15,050 bases of DNA, taken from contig CANLWQ010000015.1 of the NCBI GenBank assembly GCA_947494405.1, positions 1 through 15,050 on the forward strand. Direction: 5' to 3'. Within the stretch, counting starts at the first letter, position 1. The number at the start of each line of letters is the position of its first letter. The DNA is from Comamonadaceae bacterium. GTDB lineage: Bacteria > Pseudomonadota > Gammaproteobacteria > Burkholderiales > Burkholderiaceae_C. Both the position numbers and the translations under genes were made by a program. This document shows, in pieces, positions 6,254-13,575 of this stretch. Below the pieces are notes generated by a model, which worked only from the letters and a program-made list of their open reading frames with translations, was not told the DNA's origin and did not search any database.

Positions 6254-7662
6254 TTGCCTGCGGTCCAGTCGATGAGGGCATCGAGCACAGGGCGGGCTTG
6301 GTTGGCGTTGGCATGGTTGACGATGACGACCAGCACATAGCGCTGACCCAGCGGGCCATCGACATAACCAGCAATGCCCATCACGTCGCGCAAGCTGCCC
6401 GTCTTCAAATGCGCCGAGGCGCTGCTTTTGCTGCGCTTCATGGTGCCGTCCACGCCAGTAAGCGGCAGTGAAGCCATCAACTCGGGCATAAACGGCTGTA
6501 GCCACGCCCATTGCAGCAAGTCGGCCAGTGCGCGTGGCGAAATGCGTGCCTCGCGGCTTAAGCCCGAGCCCTTGTCTAAAAGCGGCGGCTCTTGGCCCAA
6601 ACGCTCGCGCCACCATGTATCGATGACGGCTTTGCTGTTGGCTGCGTTGCCCAATCCGCGCTGCTGCAAGCCCAAGGTTAAAAACAATTGATCGGCCATC
6701 ACGTTGTTGCTGAACTTGTTGATGTCGCGCACCACCTCGGCCAAGCTGGGCGATTCATGCAACCACAGTGGTTTGAGGCCAGCCGGCATTTGGCCTTCAC
6801 GCACCCCGCCACTGAGTTGCCCGCCCAGTTGCAGCCACATGCCGTGAATCGCACGCGCCGCAAACTGCGGCGGATCGGCATACGCCACCGGCCAGACCTT
6901 GTCAGCACACGCCAGCGGGTAGGTGCCCGCAAAACTGATGCGCAAAGGGTTTTGAAAATCGGCTTTCAAGCTGGCGCGGTAATCGCTGCAATCAGCGCCA
7001 GACAAATTGATGCTGGTTTGTACCTGCACACCCGCCAGCGGCGGCTCGACATGCACACGCGCTACTTTGTTGGCCGCATCGGGCACAAAGTGCAACAAAA
7101 AAGATTTGTAGCCCAACAGCAGCGCGTCAGGCGACGCGTTGTAAGGCCTCAAAGGCTCGCCATCAAAGCCGCCAGGGTCTTGGTGCGGCACGTCAAACGC
7201 GCTGCGGTCAAGCACGATATCGCCCTGAATCTTCTGAATACCCATGCCTTGCAAGCGGCGCAAAATCAGCCATATTTGCTCGACACCTATTTTCGGGTCA
7301 CCTTGACCGCGAATATAGACATTGCCTTGCAACACACCCTCGCGCACCACGCCCTCGATGGCCAACGGTGTGCGCCAGGTGTAGGCCGGCCCCAAGAGGT
7401 CTAGCGCCGCGCTGGTGGTGACCAATTTCATCAGGGATGCAGGATTGCGCTGCACATCGGCTTGGTGCAACAGGCGCGGCGCTTTGGCGGCGCCTGCGCC
7501 CAACGGCAGCACCACCACGCTCAAAGCATCCCGCGGTATGGCGGCTTGGCGCAGGGCTTGGTCGACCTTAGGGGGAATTTGTGAATAAACACTGCCCCCA
7601 CACAGGAGTGCGATCAACAGTGTGATTTTGTATTTTTTATAAATCAAAGACGATTTATCCAT
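6250..7662 (-). CDS. dacB: D-alanyl-D-alanine carboxypeptidase/endopeptidase (PBP4)
   Basis: DacB is a periplasmic penicillin-binding protein of peptidase family S13 that trims peptidoglycan stem peptides and cleaves cross-links. The 470-residue length is typical. The three active-site motifs are present in order: SxxK as S76-L-M-K79 in NPASLMKLVTTSAALDLLG, SxN as S318-N-N320 in INKFSNNVMADQLFL, and KTG at 420-422 in HLKTGSLRDVMGIAGY. The N-terminus has a basic start and the hydrophobic stretch ITLLIALLCGGSVYS, a signal peptide likely cut near residue 27. The first 20 or so codons are AT-rich like the island just upstream, and no ribosome site precedes the ATG, so the 5' end may have been rebuilt when the island arrived. 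The stop overlaps the eamA GTG. Confidence 0.93.
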   Translation of the reverse strand: MDKSSLIYKKYKITLLIALLCGGSVYSQIPPKVDQALRQAAIPRDALSVVVLPLGAGAAKAPRLLHQADVQRNPASLMKLVTTSAALDLLGPAYTWRTPLAIEGVVREGVLQGNVYIRGQGDPKIGVEQIWLILRRLQGMGIQKIQGDIVLDRSAFDVPHQDPGGFDGEPLRPYNASPDALLLGYKSFLLHFVPDAANKVARVHVEPPLAGVQVQTSINLSGADCSDYRASLKADFQNPLRISFAGTYPLACADKVWPVAYADPPQFAARAIHGMWLQLGGQLSGGVREGQMPAGLKPLWLHESPSLAEVVRDINKFSNNVMADQLFLTLGLQQRGLGNAANSKAVIDTWWRERLGQEPPLLDKGSGLSREARISPRALADLLQWAWLQPFMPELMASLPLTGVDGTMKRSKSSASAHLKTGSLRDVMGIAGYVDGPLGQRYVLVVIVNHANANQARPVLDALIDWTAGK

Positions 7663-7674
7663 GCGTAATATTCA

Positions 7675-7914
7675 TTACATTTTCTCGAAAAGAAGATCCT
7701 TATCTTTAATTATCTTAAATAAAAATGCGTCTTGGGCATTGTAATTTAAAGAACCAATAAAATAATTTATAAACTCTTCTGATGGATTGGCAAAAAGAAT
7801 ATAATCGTAGTTTGAAATTTTTTCTTTAAATTCACGCACAGTCAACAAGCAAGACCATTCATCAGATTGTTTCTTTTTCTGAAAATGGCGGCTTAATAAA
7901 AATGCAATCTGCAT
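7675..7914 (-). pseudogene. Frameshifted C-terminal part of the GT-C-like membrane protein
   Basis: Read alone this is a 79-residue frame with start at ATG 7914, but it appears to be the severed C-terminal domain of the large membrane protein upstream, with which it overlaps by 53 bp in another frame. Removing one A from the five-A run (five T residues at plus-strand 7874-7878) joins the frames smoothly as PPFSEK-KQSDEWSCLL, giving one protein of about 609 residues from the preferred start. The fragment holds ISNYDYILFANPSEEFINYF, which resembles the YDYVY...EEF pattern that closes related membrane proteins (family memory, unchecked). No ribosome site is visible before ATG 7914. It ends 12 bases before dacB. 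It could instead be a real overlapping small gene, but continuity of sense across the junction argues against this. Confidence 0.65.
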
Positions 7915-9505
7915 TATTTTTTCTTGGCATTAAATAATAATTAAAAATAACACTTTCGTCATTTGAGCCCTCGCTCCAAATTATATAAATTTTTGAATTT
8001 TCAGGGGTTTTTTCGATCACTGATTTGGACATTCTGTGAATAATTCCTGCCGTGTGCGCAGGAGGTGAATTGTTGACGACTCTGGTTAAATCCATCAACA
8101 ACCTGCCTGTATTTGGCAATACAATCGCCAAGGCTATAAGCACAAGCCATATTTTTTTTGAACGGTTACTTTGGGTTTCACTGATATTGATTATTATTCC
8201 CCCTAAAAAAATCAGCACACCTAATATATAAGTTATTGTGTATCTTTCTATGGAACCCAACTTGGTTCCCTTGTGATCGCCGAATGCAAATAAATATAAC
8301 AATAATAATATAAACATATAGGCAAAAAACATTATGTACACTGAAAGATAAATAAACACATCAGTGTCAGAAATTTTGATGTTTCGAAATTTGACTATGG
8401 CAGCCAACATTATCAAACTTATTAAAAACCAATAGGTCGATAAGTGGTGAGAAAAAAATAAATGGTCTATGAATTTTTGAATTGTGACATATTGCCCTTG
8501 ATTCATTGTTGCTGGATTGAACGCACTGATTATCGTATCCAAGCTCAACTTTAGGCTAAATGTTTTATCGACTTCATTAACTATTAAATAGTTTTTCCAT
8601 GTTGTATCAAACAGAATAAGCAGTATGGCCGCTGCGCCTATCAACACTGTCTTTATAAATACACCTGATTTTTCTTTTCTTATGTAGTCAACCAACATAA
8701 TTAACAATGCAAAAAATGCAAAGAGTATTCCTATTTGTTTTACTTGAACCATGAAAAGTAATACAGGAAGTGCCGCTATCAACGCGGCACTTCTGTTTTT
8801 CCATTGCAAATCAAAATAAATATGTAATGCTATTCCAAAACCTACACCCAATAATAAATCTGCCCACAATGAATGCAAGCCAAGCCCAAATACCCAGTAC
8901 AAAGATATCACTGATAATGAAATTAAAATGAAATCATTGTTCTTTTTTAAAATAGCATCAGAACTTAAAGCTATAAATAGTGGCGAAGAAAAAATGATAG
9001 TCAGCACGCCATTTGCAAATATTGCTTTGCTGTCTTTATAACCTGAAAAATATGTAAAAAAGTAGTGAAATAGCGATGCTATCGGCGGGTAGTCTTTGAC
9101 TGAAATCATGTCAGTGCTATTTATTAGCCGGTTATTTTCAGCAATATATCGGGACATTCTTCCCCAGTGATTGTAATCATCAATGAAGGGGAAAATACTG
9201 TAGGGTTCAGTCTGGCAAAACACATAAAATACAGCTATGGAAATAATGATGTACAGGTCTGAATAATTTATTTTCGTTTTAATTATGTTTTTAGCGGAGA
9301 TCAATAACCCAAGTAACCCTATATTTCTTACAATGTGTACAGACGGCTCTAGTAAGTTTAAAATTGCAGCGAAATATAATGCGAAGGTAATAAAAATAGT
9401 TGCATAAAAAACAGCAAGTGAATGATTCAAGCCACATAACTTTTTTATAATTGAAGCTATGCCAATCAGTGAAAGTAATGAAAATAATATTTGTAAATGC
9501 GCCAT
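7862..9505 (-). CDS. Polytopic membrane protein, GT-C glycosyltransferase-like, truncated by frameshift
   Basis: A 547-residue protein made mostly of hydrophobic segments, about a dozen predicted membrane helices. The first large loop contains FPFIDDYNHWGRMSRYI (Asp109-Asp110) and later DYPPIASLFHYFFTYFSGY; an acidic pair plus HW and a YPP motif in an early extracytoplasmic loop is the pattern of GT-C membrane glycosyltransferases, which use lipid-linked sugars. Substrate is unknown and I do not assign a gene name. The end, KIYIIWSEGSNDESVIFNYYLMPR, enters a soluble domain that is cut short by a frameshift at 7874-7878; the remainder is at 7675-7914. I prefer ATG 9505 because it has GGGA a few bases upstream; ATGs at 9541, 9532 and 9520 are alternatives. 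The gene is far richer in A and T than its neighbours, a sign of transfer. Confidence 0.75.
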   Translation of the reverse strand: MAHLQILFSLLSLIGIASIIKKLCGLNHSLAVFYATIFITFALYFAAILNLLEPSVHIVRNIGLLGLLISAKNIIKTKINYSDLYIIISIAVFYVFCQTEPYSIFPFIDDYNHWGRMSRYIAENNRLINSTDMISVKDYPPIASLFHYFFTYFSGYKDSKAIFANGVLTIIFSSPLFIALSSDAILKKNNDFILISLSVISLYWVFGLGLHSLWADLLLGVGFGIALHIYFDLQWKNRSAALIAALPVLLFMVQVKQIGILFAFFALLIMLVDYIRKEKSGVFIKTVLIGAAAILLILFDTTWKNYLIVNEVDKTFSLKLSLDTIISAFNPATMNQGQYVTIQKFIDHLFFSHHLSTYWFLISLIMLAAIVKFRNIKISDTDVFIYLSVYIMFFAYMFILLLLYLFAFGDHKGTKLGSIERYTITYILGVLIFLGGIIINISETQSNRSKKIWLVLIALAIVLPNTGRLLMDLTRVVNNSPPAHTAGIIHRMSKSVIEKTPENSKIYIIWSEGSNDESVIFNYYLMPRKNNADCIFIKPPFSEKETI

Positions 9506-9521
9506 ATATTTCCCTTTCATT

Positions 9522-9527
9522 ATTATA
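9522..9527 (-). promoter_or_regulatory. Possible -10 element for the membrane-protein gene
   Basis: On the minus strand a perfect TATAAT ends at plus position 9522. It would start transcription near 9515, just before the GGGA ribosome site and ATG 9505, and so supports that start over the upstream ATGs. No good -35 is found at 17-18 bp, and AT-rich DNA produces such hexamers by chance, so this is tentative. Confidence 0.3.
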
Positions 9528-9561
9528 TTCATAGAAGCCATGATAGTATGATTTGTTTGTA

Positions 9562-10548
9562 ATGACTTATTTAATTAACTATCTGCGCCAGCTGCCGCCA
9601 CGCACCTTGGGCGCACTGTCTGCGGTCATCACGGTGCTGATTTGGACCGCCTTTATCGTGATTGCCCGCGCCTCCGCCCAAGGCCATTTGCTGCCCTTGG
9701 ACATCGCTTTTCTGCGCATCCTAGGTGCCAGCCTGGTCATGCTCCCTTGGGGTTTTGTATGGGTGCGGCATATGCGTCTCACCCAGCCCGAGGCAGGTTC
9801 TCTTTGGGGGTTTTCACCTTTGTCTTGGCGACTGACGGTGCTGTGCGGGGTATTTGGTGGCTTGTTGTATGCGGTGCTGGCTTACAGCGGTTTTTTCTAT
9901 GCACCCGCCGCCCATGGATCGGTGCTCATGCCCGGCACTTTGGCTTTATGGGCCAGTTTGTTGGCGATTCCTTTGTTGGGTGAGCGCCTGCACGGCAAGC
10001 GTTTATTGGGCTTGGCTTGCATCACCGGTGGCGGTTTGCTGGTGGGGGGCAACAGCTTGCTGCATGCGCTCGATGGCGGCGAGGTCTGGATAGGCGACTT
10101 GCTGTTCATGTGCGCGGCGTTTTGTTGGTCCACCTACAGCGTTTTAAGTCGCCGCTATGGTTTGCAAGCCATACCCGCCATCATTGCCATCACATGTTTT
10201 GCTTTCTTCAGTTTTGTGCCGGCCTATGCATTGCTGTGCGCCACTGGCGTGCTGACCACCCATTTATTGACTGCGCCATGGCGCGAAGTGGTGTTTCATG
10301 CGGTATTTCAAGGCGGCGGCTCGGTGGTGATATCGGGCATCACTTTCACCCAAATGATTCGATACTACGGGCCAGTGCGCTCGACCATGATCACCTCCTT
10401 GGTACCCGGCTTGTCGGCGCTGGGTGCGGTGTGGTGGCTGGGTGAACCGCTGGATGAATACCTCATCTTGGGTTTGCTGCTGGTGACCGGCGGGATTTTG
10501 TTTGGTGTTCAAAAGGCGGTTCCCGCCATACCCGCAGCACGCGCATGA
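9562..10548 (+). CDS. EamA/DMT-family transporter
   Basis: A 328-residue inner-membrane protein with two EamA repeats. The first includes ITVLIWTAFIVIARAS, LDIAFLRILGASLVMLPWG, and YSGFFYAPAAHGSVLMPGT; the second includes GDLLFMCAAFCWSTYSVLSRR, QMIRYYGPVRSTMITSLVPGLS and WLGEPLDEYLILGLLLVTGG. About ten helices are expected. Substrate is unknown. It is only distantly similar to the repeat-bracketed transporter at 5309-6253, so it is not a recent duplicate. ATG 9562 is the first ATG in frame (a TTG at 9553 is possible); no ribosome site is seen. A TATGAT at 9547-9552 could be a -10 giving a nearly leaderless message. The opening codons (MTYLINYL) are AT-rich, as if rebuilt at the island edge. 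Its stop overlaps the tsaB ATG (ATGA). Confidence 0.87.
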   Translation: MTYLINYLRQLPPRTLGALSAVITVLIWTAFIVIARASAQGHLLPLDIAFLRILGASLVMLPWGFVWVRHMRLTQPEAGSLWGFSPLSWRLTVLCGVFGGLLYAVLAYSGFFYAPAAHGSVLMPGTLALWASLLAIPLLGERLHGKRLLGLACITGGGLLVGGNSLLHALDGGEVWIGDLLFMCAAFCWSTYSVLSRRYGLQAIPAIIAITCFAFFSFVPAYALLCATGVLTTHLLTAPWREVVFHAVFQGGGSVVISGITFTQMIRYYGPVRSTMITSLVPGLSALGAVWWLGEPLDEYLILGLLLVTGGILFGVQKAVPAIPAARA

Positions 10549-11252
10549 AGCTTTTGGCCATTGATTGCAGCACCGATCGCCTGTCTTTGGCTCTGAGCCG
10601 CGGCAGCCAACGCTGGCAGCACGACGCAGAGGGCGGCGCCAAAGCTTCTTCAACACTGATACCCGCCATCATGGCTTTGCTGGCACAAGCTCAGTTGCAA
10701 CTGTCAGATTTGGATGCGATTGCGTTTGGCCGCGGCCCCGGCGCCTTCACCGGTTTGCGCACCGCCTGCGCGGTCGCCCAAGGTCTGGCTTTGGGCGCGC
10801 ATTTGCCGGTACTGCCCATAGACAGTTTGGCGCTGTTGGCACAAAGCGCTGTTTCGCTTTCGCCAAGGGTGTTGAGCGTGCTGGATGCGCGCATGGGTCA
10901 GGTCTATGTCGCGGCTTATGAACACAGCACTGAGGGTTGGCAATGTTTGTTGCCCCCCAGCTTGAGCCAGCCCGAGGCCTTAGAGATACCCGCTTCTTGG
11001 CAAAATCAAGATTTTGCGTTGGCCAGCAATGCGCATGCACTTTATGGCTATGCTTTTTCCGCTTGTTTGAGCCAAGGCGGTATGGCGATAAATGTTTGGC
11101 CGCAAGCTTTGGCAATGCTGGATTTAGCGGAGTTGGCTTGGGCGCGCGGCGCAGCCGTGGCGCCTGCTGATGCGCTGCCGCTTTATGTGCGCGACAAGGT
11201 CGCTTTAACCAGCGCCGAGCGCGCTGCCCACAAGCCGGTGCAGACCACCTAA
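10545..11252 (+). CDS. tsaB: tRNA threonylcarbamoyladenosine modification protein TsaB
   Basis: TsaB is the scaffold partner of TsaD; with TsaE they transfer the threonylcarbamoyl group to A37 of ANN-decoding tRNAs. The 235-residue length fits. The N-terminus LLAIDCSTDRLSLAL is the actin-like phosphate-1 strand that TsaB keeps in degenerate form, and GRGPGAFTGLRTACAVAQGLA at about residues 62-81 is the defining TsaB motif. PVLPIDSLALLAQSA and VLSVLDARMGQVYVAAYE are also diagnostic. The ATG overlaps the stop of the transporter gene (ATGA), so it is translationally coupled. The C-terminal ALPLYVRDKVALTSAER is typical of TsaB in organisms where rimI follows. The Sua5 enzyme that supplies the TC-AMP substrate is encoded 5 kb upstream in this window. 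Confidence 0.95.
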   Translation: MKLLAIDCSTDRLSLALSRGSQRWQHDAEGGAKASSTLIPAIMALLAQAQLQLSDLDAIAFGRGPGAFTGLRTACAVAQGLALGAHLPVLPIDSLALLAQSAVSLSPRVLSVLDARMGQVYVAAYEHSTEGWQCLLPPSLSQPEALEIPASWQNQDFALASNAHALYGYAFSACLSQGGMAINVWPQALAMLDLAELAWARGAAVAPADALPLYVRDKVALTSAERAAHKPVQTT

Positions 11253-11266
11253 ACTGTGCACACACC

Positions 11267-11752
11267 ATGCGCTTGAACCTGCCTTTTTTCTCTGCACCCG
11301 CATTAGCCAGCATCCCCGCTGTGCCTATGATGATCGAGCACATACCTGCGGTATTGCATGTGGAACAAAGCGCCTACTCCCATCCTTGGACCCAGGGTAA
11401 CTTTATTGATTCACTTGCTTCGGGTTACCACATGCCGGTATGGTTTCAAGACGAGCATTTGCTGGGCTATTTGGTGGCCATGCGCGGCGCCGATGAGGTG
11501 CATTTGCTCAACATCACGGTAGCTCCTGGTTTTCGCCGTCGCGGTTGGGGCAGCCATATGCTGCAAACCCTTATCGATTGGTCTCGCGAGCGCGGTGTTC
11601 ATGCCATTTGGCTGGAAGTTCGCGCCAGCAACCAAGCCGCCATCGCCATGTACCAAACGCTGGGCTTTGAGCAAAATGGTGAGCGCAAGAACTATTACCC
11701 TTTGGCTTTGAACCAGCGCGAAAACGCGGTGGTCATGGGCTTGCACTGGTGA
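11267..11752 (+). CDS. rimI: Ribosomal protein S18-alanine N-acetyltransferase
   Basis: RimI is a cytoplasmic GNAT enzyme that acetylates the N-terminal alanine of ribosomal protein S18 using acetyl-CoA. The 161-residue protein has the GNAT landmarks in order: HIPAVLHVEQSAYSHPW, the core strand LLNITVAPGFRRRGWGSHML (CoA pyrophosphate loop RRRGWG at 90-95), and LEVRASNQAAIAMYQTLGF. Glu117 and Tyr129 occupy the positions of the catalytic Glu103 and Tyr115 of the E. coli enzyme, with identical spacing. The N-terminus is about 15 residues longer than usual, so an internal start such as the ATG pair at residues 21-22 was considered but would remove part of the first GNAT segment. It lies 14 bp after tsaB, a common tsaB-rimI pairing. 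Confidence 0.93.
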   Translation: MRLNLPFFSAPALASIPAVPMMIEHIPAVLHVEQSAYSHPWTQGNFIDSLASGYHMPVWFQDEHLLGYLVAMRGADEVHLLNITVAPGFRRRGWGSHMLQTLIDWSRERGVHAIWLEVRASNQAAIAMYQTLGFEQNGERKNYYPLALNQRENAVVMGLHW

Positions 11753-11762
11753 TCAGCCCAAT

Positions 11763-12602
11763 ATGACGCTTTCACTGGACCCCCGTCAACGCGCCATGTT
11801 GGCCGCCATGGGTGTGCGGGTGTGGATGCCTGCAGCGCCAGCCCTGCATACCGTAACTACAGCACCTACCGCACCTGCCCCGCAAACACCGCCTGCCAGA
11901 CCAATGGCGCCTGCAGCACCAGCCCGGCCTGTAGTGCCTGCCGCGCCCGTAACGCCAGCCGCACCCAGCGTTGTTCTCAAAGCCCTGCCTGCAGGGCTGG
12001 CTGAGATGGATTGGCCCGCCTTGGAACAAGCAGCCGCCAGCTGCCAATCTTGCGGCTTGTGCGAGACGCGTCAACGCAGCATGTTTGCCTTTGGCAACCC
12101 TTTGGCCACGCCTGCCCGCACCGATTGGCTGATCATCACCGACCCCCCCAGTACAGAAGAAGAAAGCGCCGGCGAGTTGTTTTTGCATGCCGAGGGTGAG
12201 TTGCTGCAAGGCATGTTGCAGGCACTGGGCTTGTCGCGCCAAGCCGCTGGCTTGGGCGCCCATGTGACCATGGCTCCGGTGCTTAAATGCCGTGTGCCAG
12301 AAACACGCAATCCTCTGCCCGAAGAGTTGCAACCCTGCCGCAGCTATCTTGAGCGTCAAGTGAAGTTGCTGCAACCCAAAGTGATTGTGGCCATGGGCCG
12401 CTGGGCGGTGCAAAGCGTGTTGTCGGCCACCTCGGCACAAACCGCGGCTTTGCCACTGGGCAAACAGCGTTCTCAGGTGCATCGTTTTGCAGATACGCCG
12501 CTGGTGGTGACTTACCACCCCAAGTCGCTGCTGCACGCGCCCAAAGACAAGGCCAAGGCTTGGGACGATTTATGTTTGGCGCACAGCCTCACACAAGGCT
12601 AA
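11763..12602 (+). CDS. Uracil-DNA glycosylase-like protein, family 4 type with altered motif A
   Basis: A 279-residue protein with a short N-terminal helix, an Ala/Pro-rich low-complexity linker (about 33-70), and a C-terminal UDG-fold domain. Cysteines are placed as in family 4 Fe-S UDGs: CQSCGLC (94, 97, 100), then Cys176 (VLKCRVP) and Cys192 (QPCRSYL), 16 residues apart. The third region [13 protein letters not shown] and the HP motif TYHPKSLL (His252) are also in place. However, motif A, normally GE-x-P-G, reads TDPPS at 126-130, and the following FVGKAG-type segment reads FLHAEG. The family acts in base-excision repair by removing uracil; here the water-activating and substrate-contacting loop is changed, so activity is doubtful. 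It sits 10 bp after rimI and 14 bp before pyrF. Confidence 0.85.
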   Translation: MTLSLDPRQRAMLAAMGVRVWMPAAPALHTVTTAPTAPAPQTPPARPMAPAAPARPVVPAAPVTPAAPSVVLKALPAGLAEMDWPALEQAAASCQSCGLCETRQRSMFAFGNPLATPARTDWLIITDPPSTEEESAGELFLHAEGELLQGMLQALGLSRQAAGLGAHVTMAPVLKCRVPETRNPLPEELQPCRSYLERQVKLLQPKVIVAMGRWAVQSVLSATSAQTAALPLGKQRSQVHRFADTPLVVTYHPKSLLHAPKDKAKAWDDLCLAHSLTQG

Positions 12603-12616
12603 ATCTACAATGGGCC

Positions 12617-13438
12617 ATGACTTTTTTGGAACAACTTGCCCACGCCAGCCAGGCGCAGCAATCCTTGCTGTGCGTTGGCCTCGACCCCGAGCCGCGTAAA
12701 TTTCCCCCCAGCTTAGGGACTGACGCCGCGCATATTTACGATTTTTGTGCCGCCATCGTCGACGCCACCCACGACCTGGTGTGCGCCTTCAAGCCTCAAA
12801 TCGCCTACTTTGCCGCCCACCGTGCCGAGGCGCAGCTTGAGCGGCTGGTCGCCCATATGCGCCGCACAGCACCCCACGTGCCCGTTATTTTGGATGCCAA
12901 GCGTGGCGACATTGGCAGCACCGCTGAGCAATACGCCATCGAAGCCTTCGAGCGCTACGGCGCTGACGCCGTGACCCTGTCGCCCTTCATGGGTTTTGAT
13001 TCACTGGCCCCTTATTTGAAATACCACGGCAAAGGCGCTTTTTTGCTGTGTCGCACCTCCAACCCTGGCGGGGACGATTTACAAAACCAGCGTTTGGCTG
13101 ACCAGCCAGGCCAGCCACGGTTGTTTGAACACATCGCCGATTTGGCCCAAGGGCCTTGGAACCTCAATGGTCAATTGGGCTTGGTCGTGGGTGCCACCTA
13201 CCCCGAAGAAATCGCGCGGGTGCGTGAAATTGCCCCCCACCTCCCCTTGTTGATTCCGGGGGTGGGCACCCAAGGCGGTGATGCCAAGGCCACGGTCAAA
13301 GCCGGCTGGCGGGTGAACAGCCCCATCATCGTCAACGCCTCACGGGCGGTGTTGTATGCCTCCCAAGGCGCAGATTTTGCAGACGCAGCAAGGATTGCCG
13401 CCCAAGCTTTGCGCTCGCAACTGCAGCCGGTTAGCTGA
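12617..13438 (+). CDS. pyrF: Orotidine 5'-phosphate decarboxylase
   Basis: PyrF decarboxylates OMP to UMP, the last step of UMP synthesis, in the cytoplasm. The 273-residue length and the pattern match the longer (type 2) bacterial subfamily. Signatures are [13 protein letters not shown] near the start (Asp22), [10 protein letters not shown] with Lys59, the catalytic segment [17 protein letters not shown] with Asp93, Lys95 and Asp98, [15 protein letters not shown], and the phosphate-site region [12 protein letters not shown] with NASRAVLYA near the end. I chose ATG 12617 since the frame's upstream extension overlaps the previous gene and adds non-homologous sequence. No clear ribosome site precedes it, but it follows the UDG-like gene by 14 bp and is probably co-transcribed. 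It appears intact. Confidence 0.95.
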   Translation: MTFLEQLAHASQAQQSLLCVGLDPEPRKFPPSLGTDAAHIYDFCAAIVDATHDLVCAFKPQIAYFAAHRAEAQLERLVAHMRRTAPHVPVILDAKRGDIGSTAEQYAIEAFERYGADAVTLSPFMGFDSLAPYLKYHGKGAFLLCRTSNPGGDDLQNQRLADQPGQPRLFEHIADLAQGPWNLNGQLGLVVGATYPEEIARVREIAPHLPLLIPGVGTQGGDAKATVKAGWRVNSPIIVNASRAVLYASQGADFADAARIAAQALRSQLQPVS

Positions 13439-13545
13439 ACCGCTTGATAAATGAATGCTTTTTTATAGTATTACTTTTTTAAAAATAGTTGTCGAAAAAA
13501 TTGTATGTCTATGACAGGTTAATACGCTAAAGCCTTTTTTCTAGT

Positions 13546-13558
13546 AAGGTCAGACCTT
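13546..13558. promoter_or_regulatory. Perfect palindrome before the winged-helix gene, candidate operator
   Basis: AAGGTC-A-GACCTT is a perfect 13-bp palindrome centred 24 bp before the ATG at 13576. Its position immediately upstream of a small winged-helix gene suggests an autoregulatory site (inference). It shares the nine-base core GGTCAGACC with the repeats around 5309 but not their TTAAT flanks. No convincing -35/-10 pair was found in the 137-bp gap, which is rich in T and A runs. Confidence 0.45.
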
Positions 13559-13575
13559 CCTAAAAGTGAAGTGTC

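Larger units (their letters stand above)
7620..9580. other. AT-rich island between dacB and the second eamA gene
   Basis: Base composition changes abruptly from the GC-rich background to about two-thirds A+T from near 7620 and returns near 9580. The island holds one frameshifted membrane-protein gene and nothing else recognisable; no transposase, integrase or tRNA borders it. It occupies the place where the divergent dacB and eamA genes would be expected to share a promoter, and the first codons of both flanking genes are also AT-rich. An 8-bp inverted pair, TCATTACA (7672-7679) and TGTAATGA (9558-9565), lies at its two ends. Confidence 0.7.

Noticed and set aside
5309..6616. Long 435-aa version of the minus-strand eamA frame starting inside dacB
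   Set aside because: The extra 121 residues lie over dacB in another frame, are rich in Arg/Pro and unlike any EamA N-terminus; the GTG at 6253 gives a normal length.
7870..7882. Programmed -1 ribosomal frameshift at the GAAAAAGAAAC sequence
   Set aside because: The downstream frame needs +1 or -2 movement, and no A-AAA-AAG in the right phase is present.
5309..10548. The two EamA genes as a recent duplication flanking dacB
   Set aside because: Their sequences share only family-level pattern, not close identity.
11772..12536. Minus-strand open frame of 254 aa opposite the UDG-like gene
   Set aside because: Composition is His/Gln/Gly/Arg-rich shadow sequence opposite a GC-rich gene with strong codon bias; no domain or start signal.
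13439..13575. T-rich gap after pyrF as a strong intrinsic terminator or clear sigma70 promoter
   Set aside because: T and A runs are present but no GC-rich hairpin precedes them, and no -35/-10 pair with good spacing was found.
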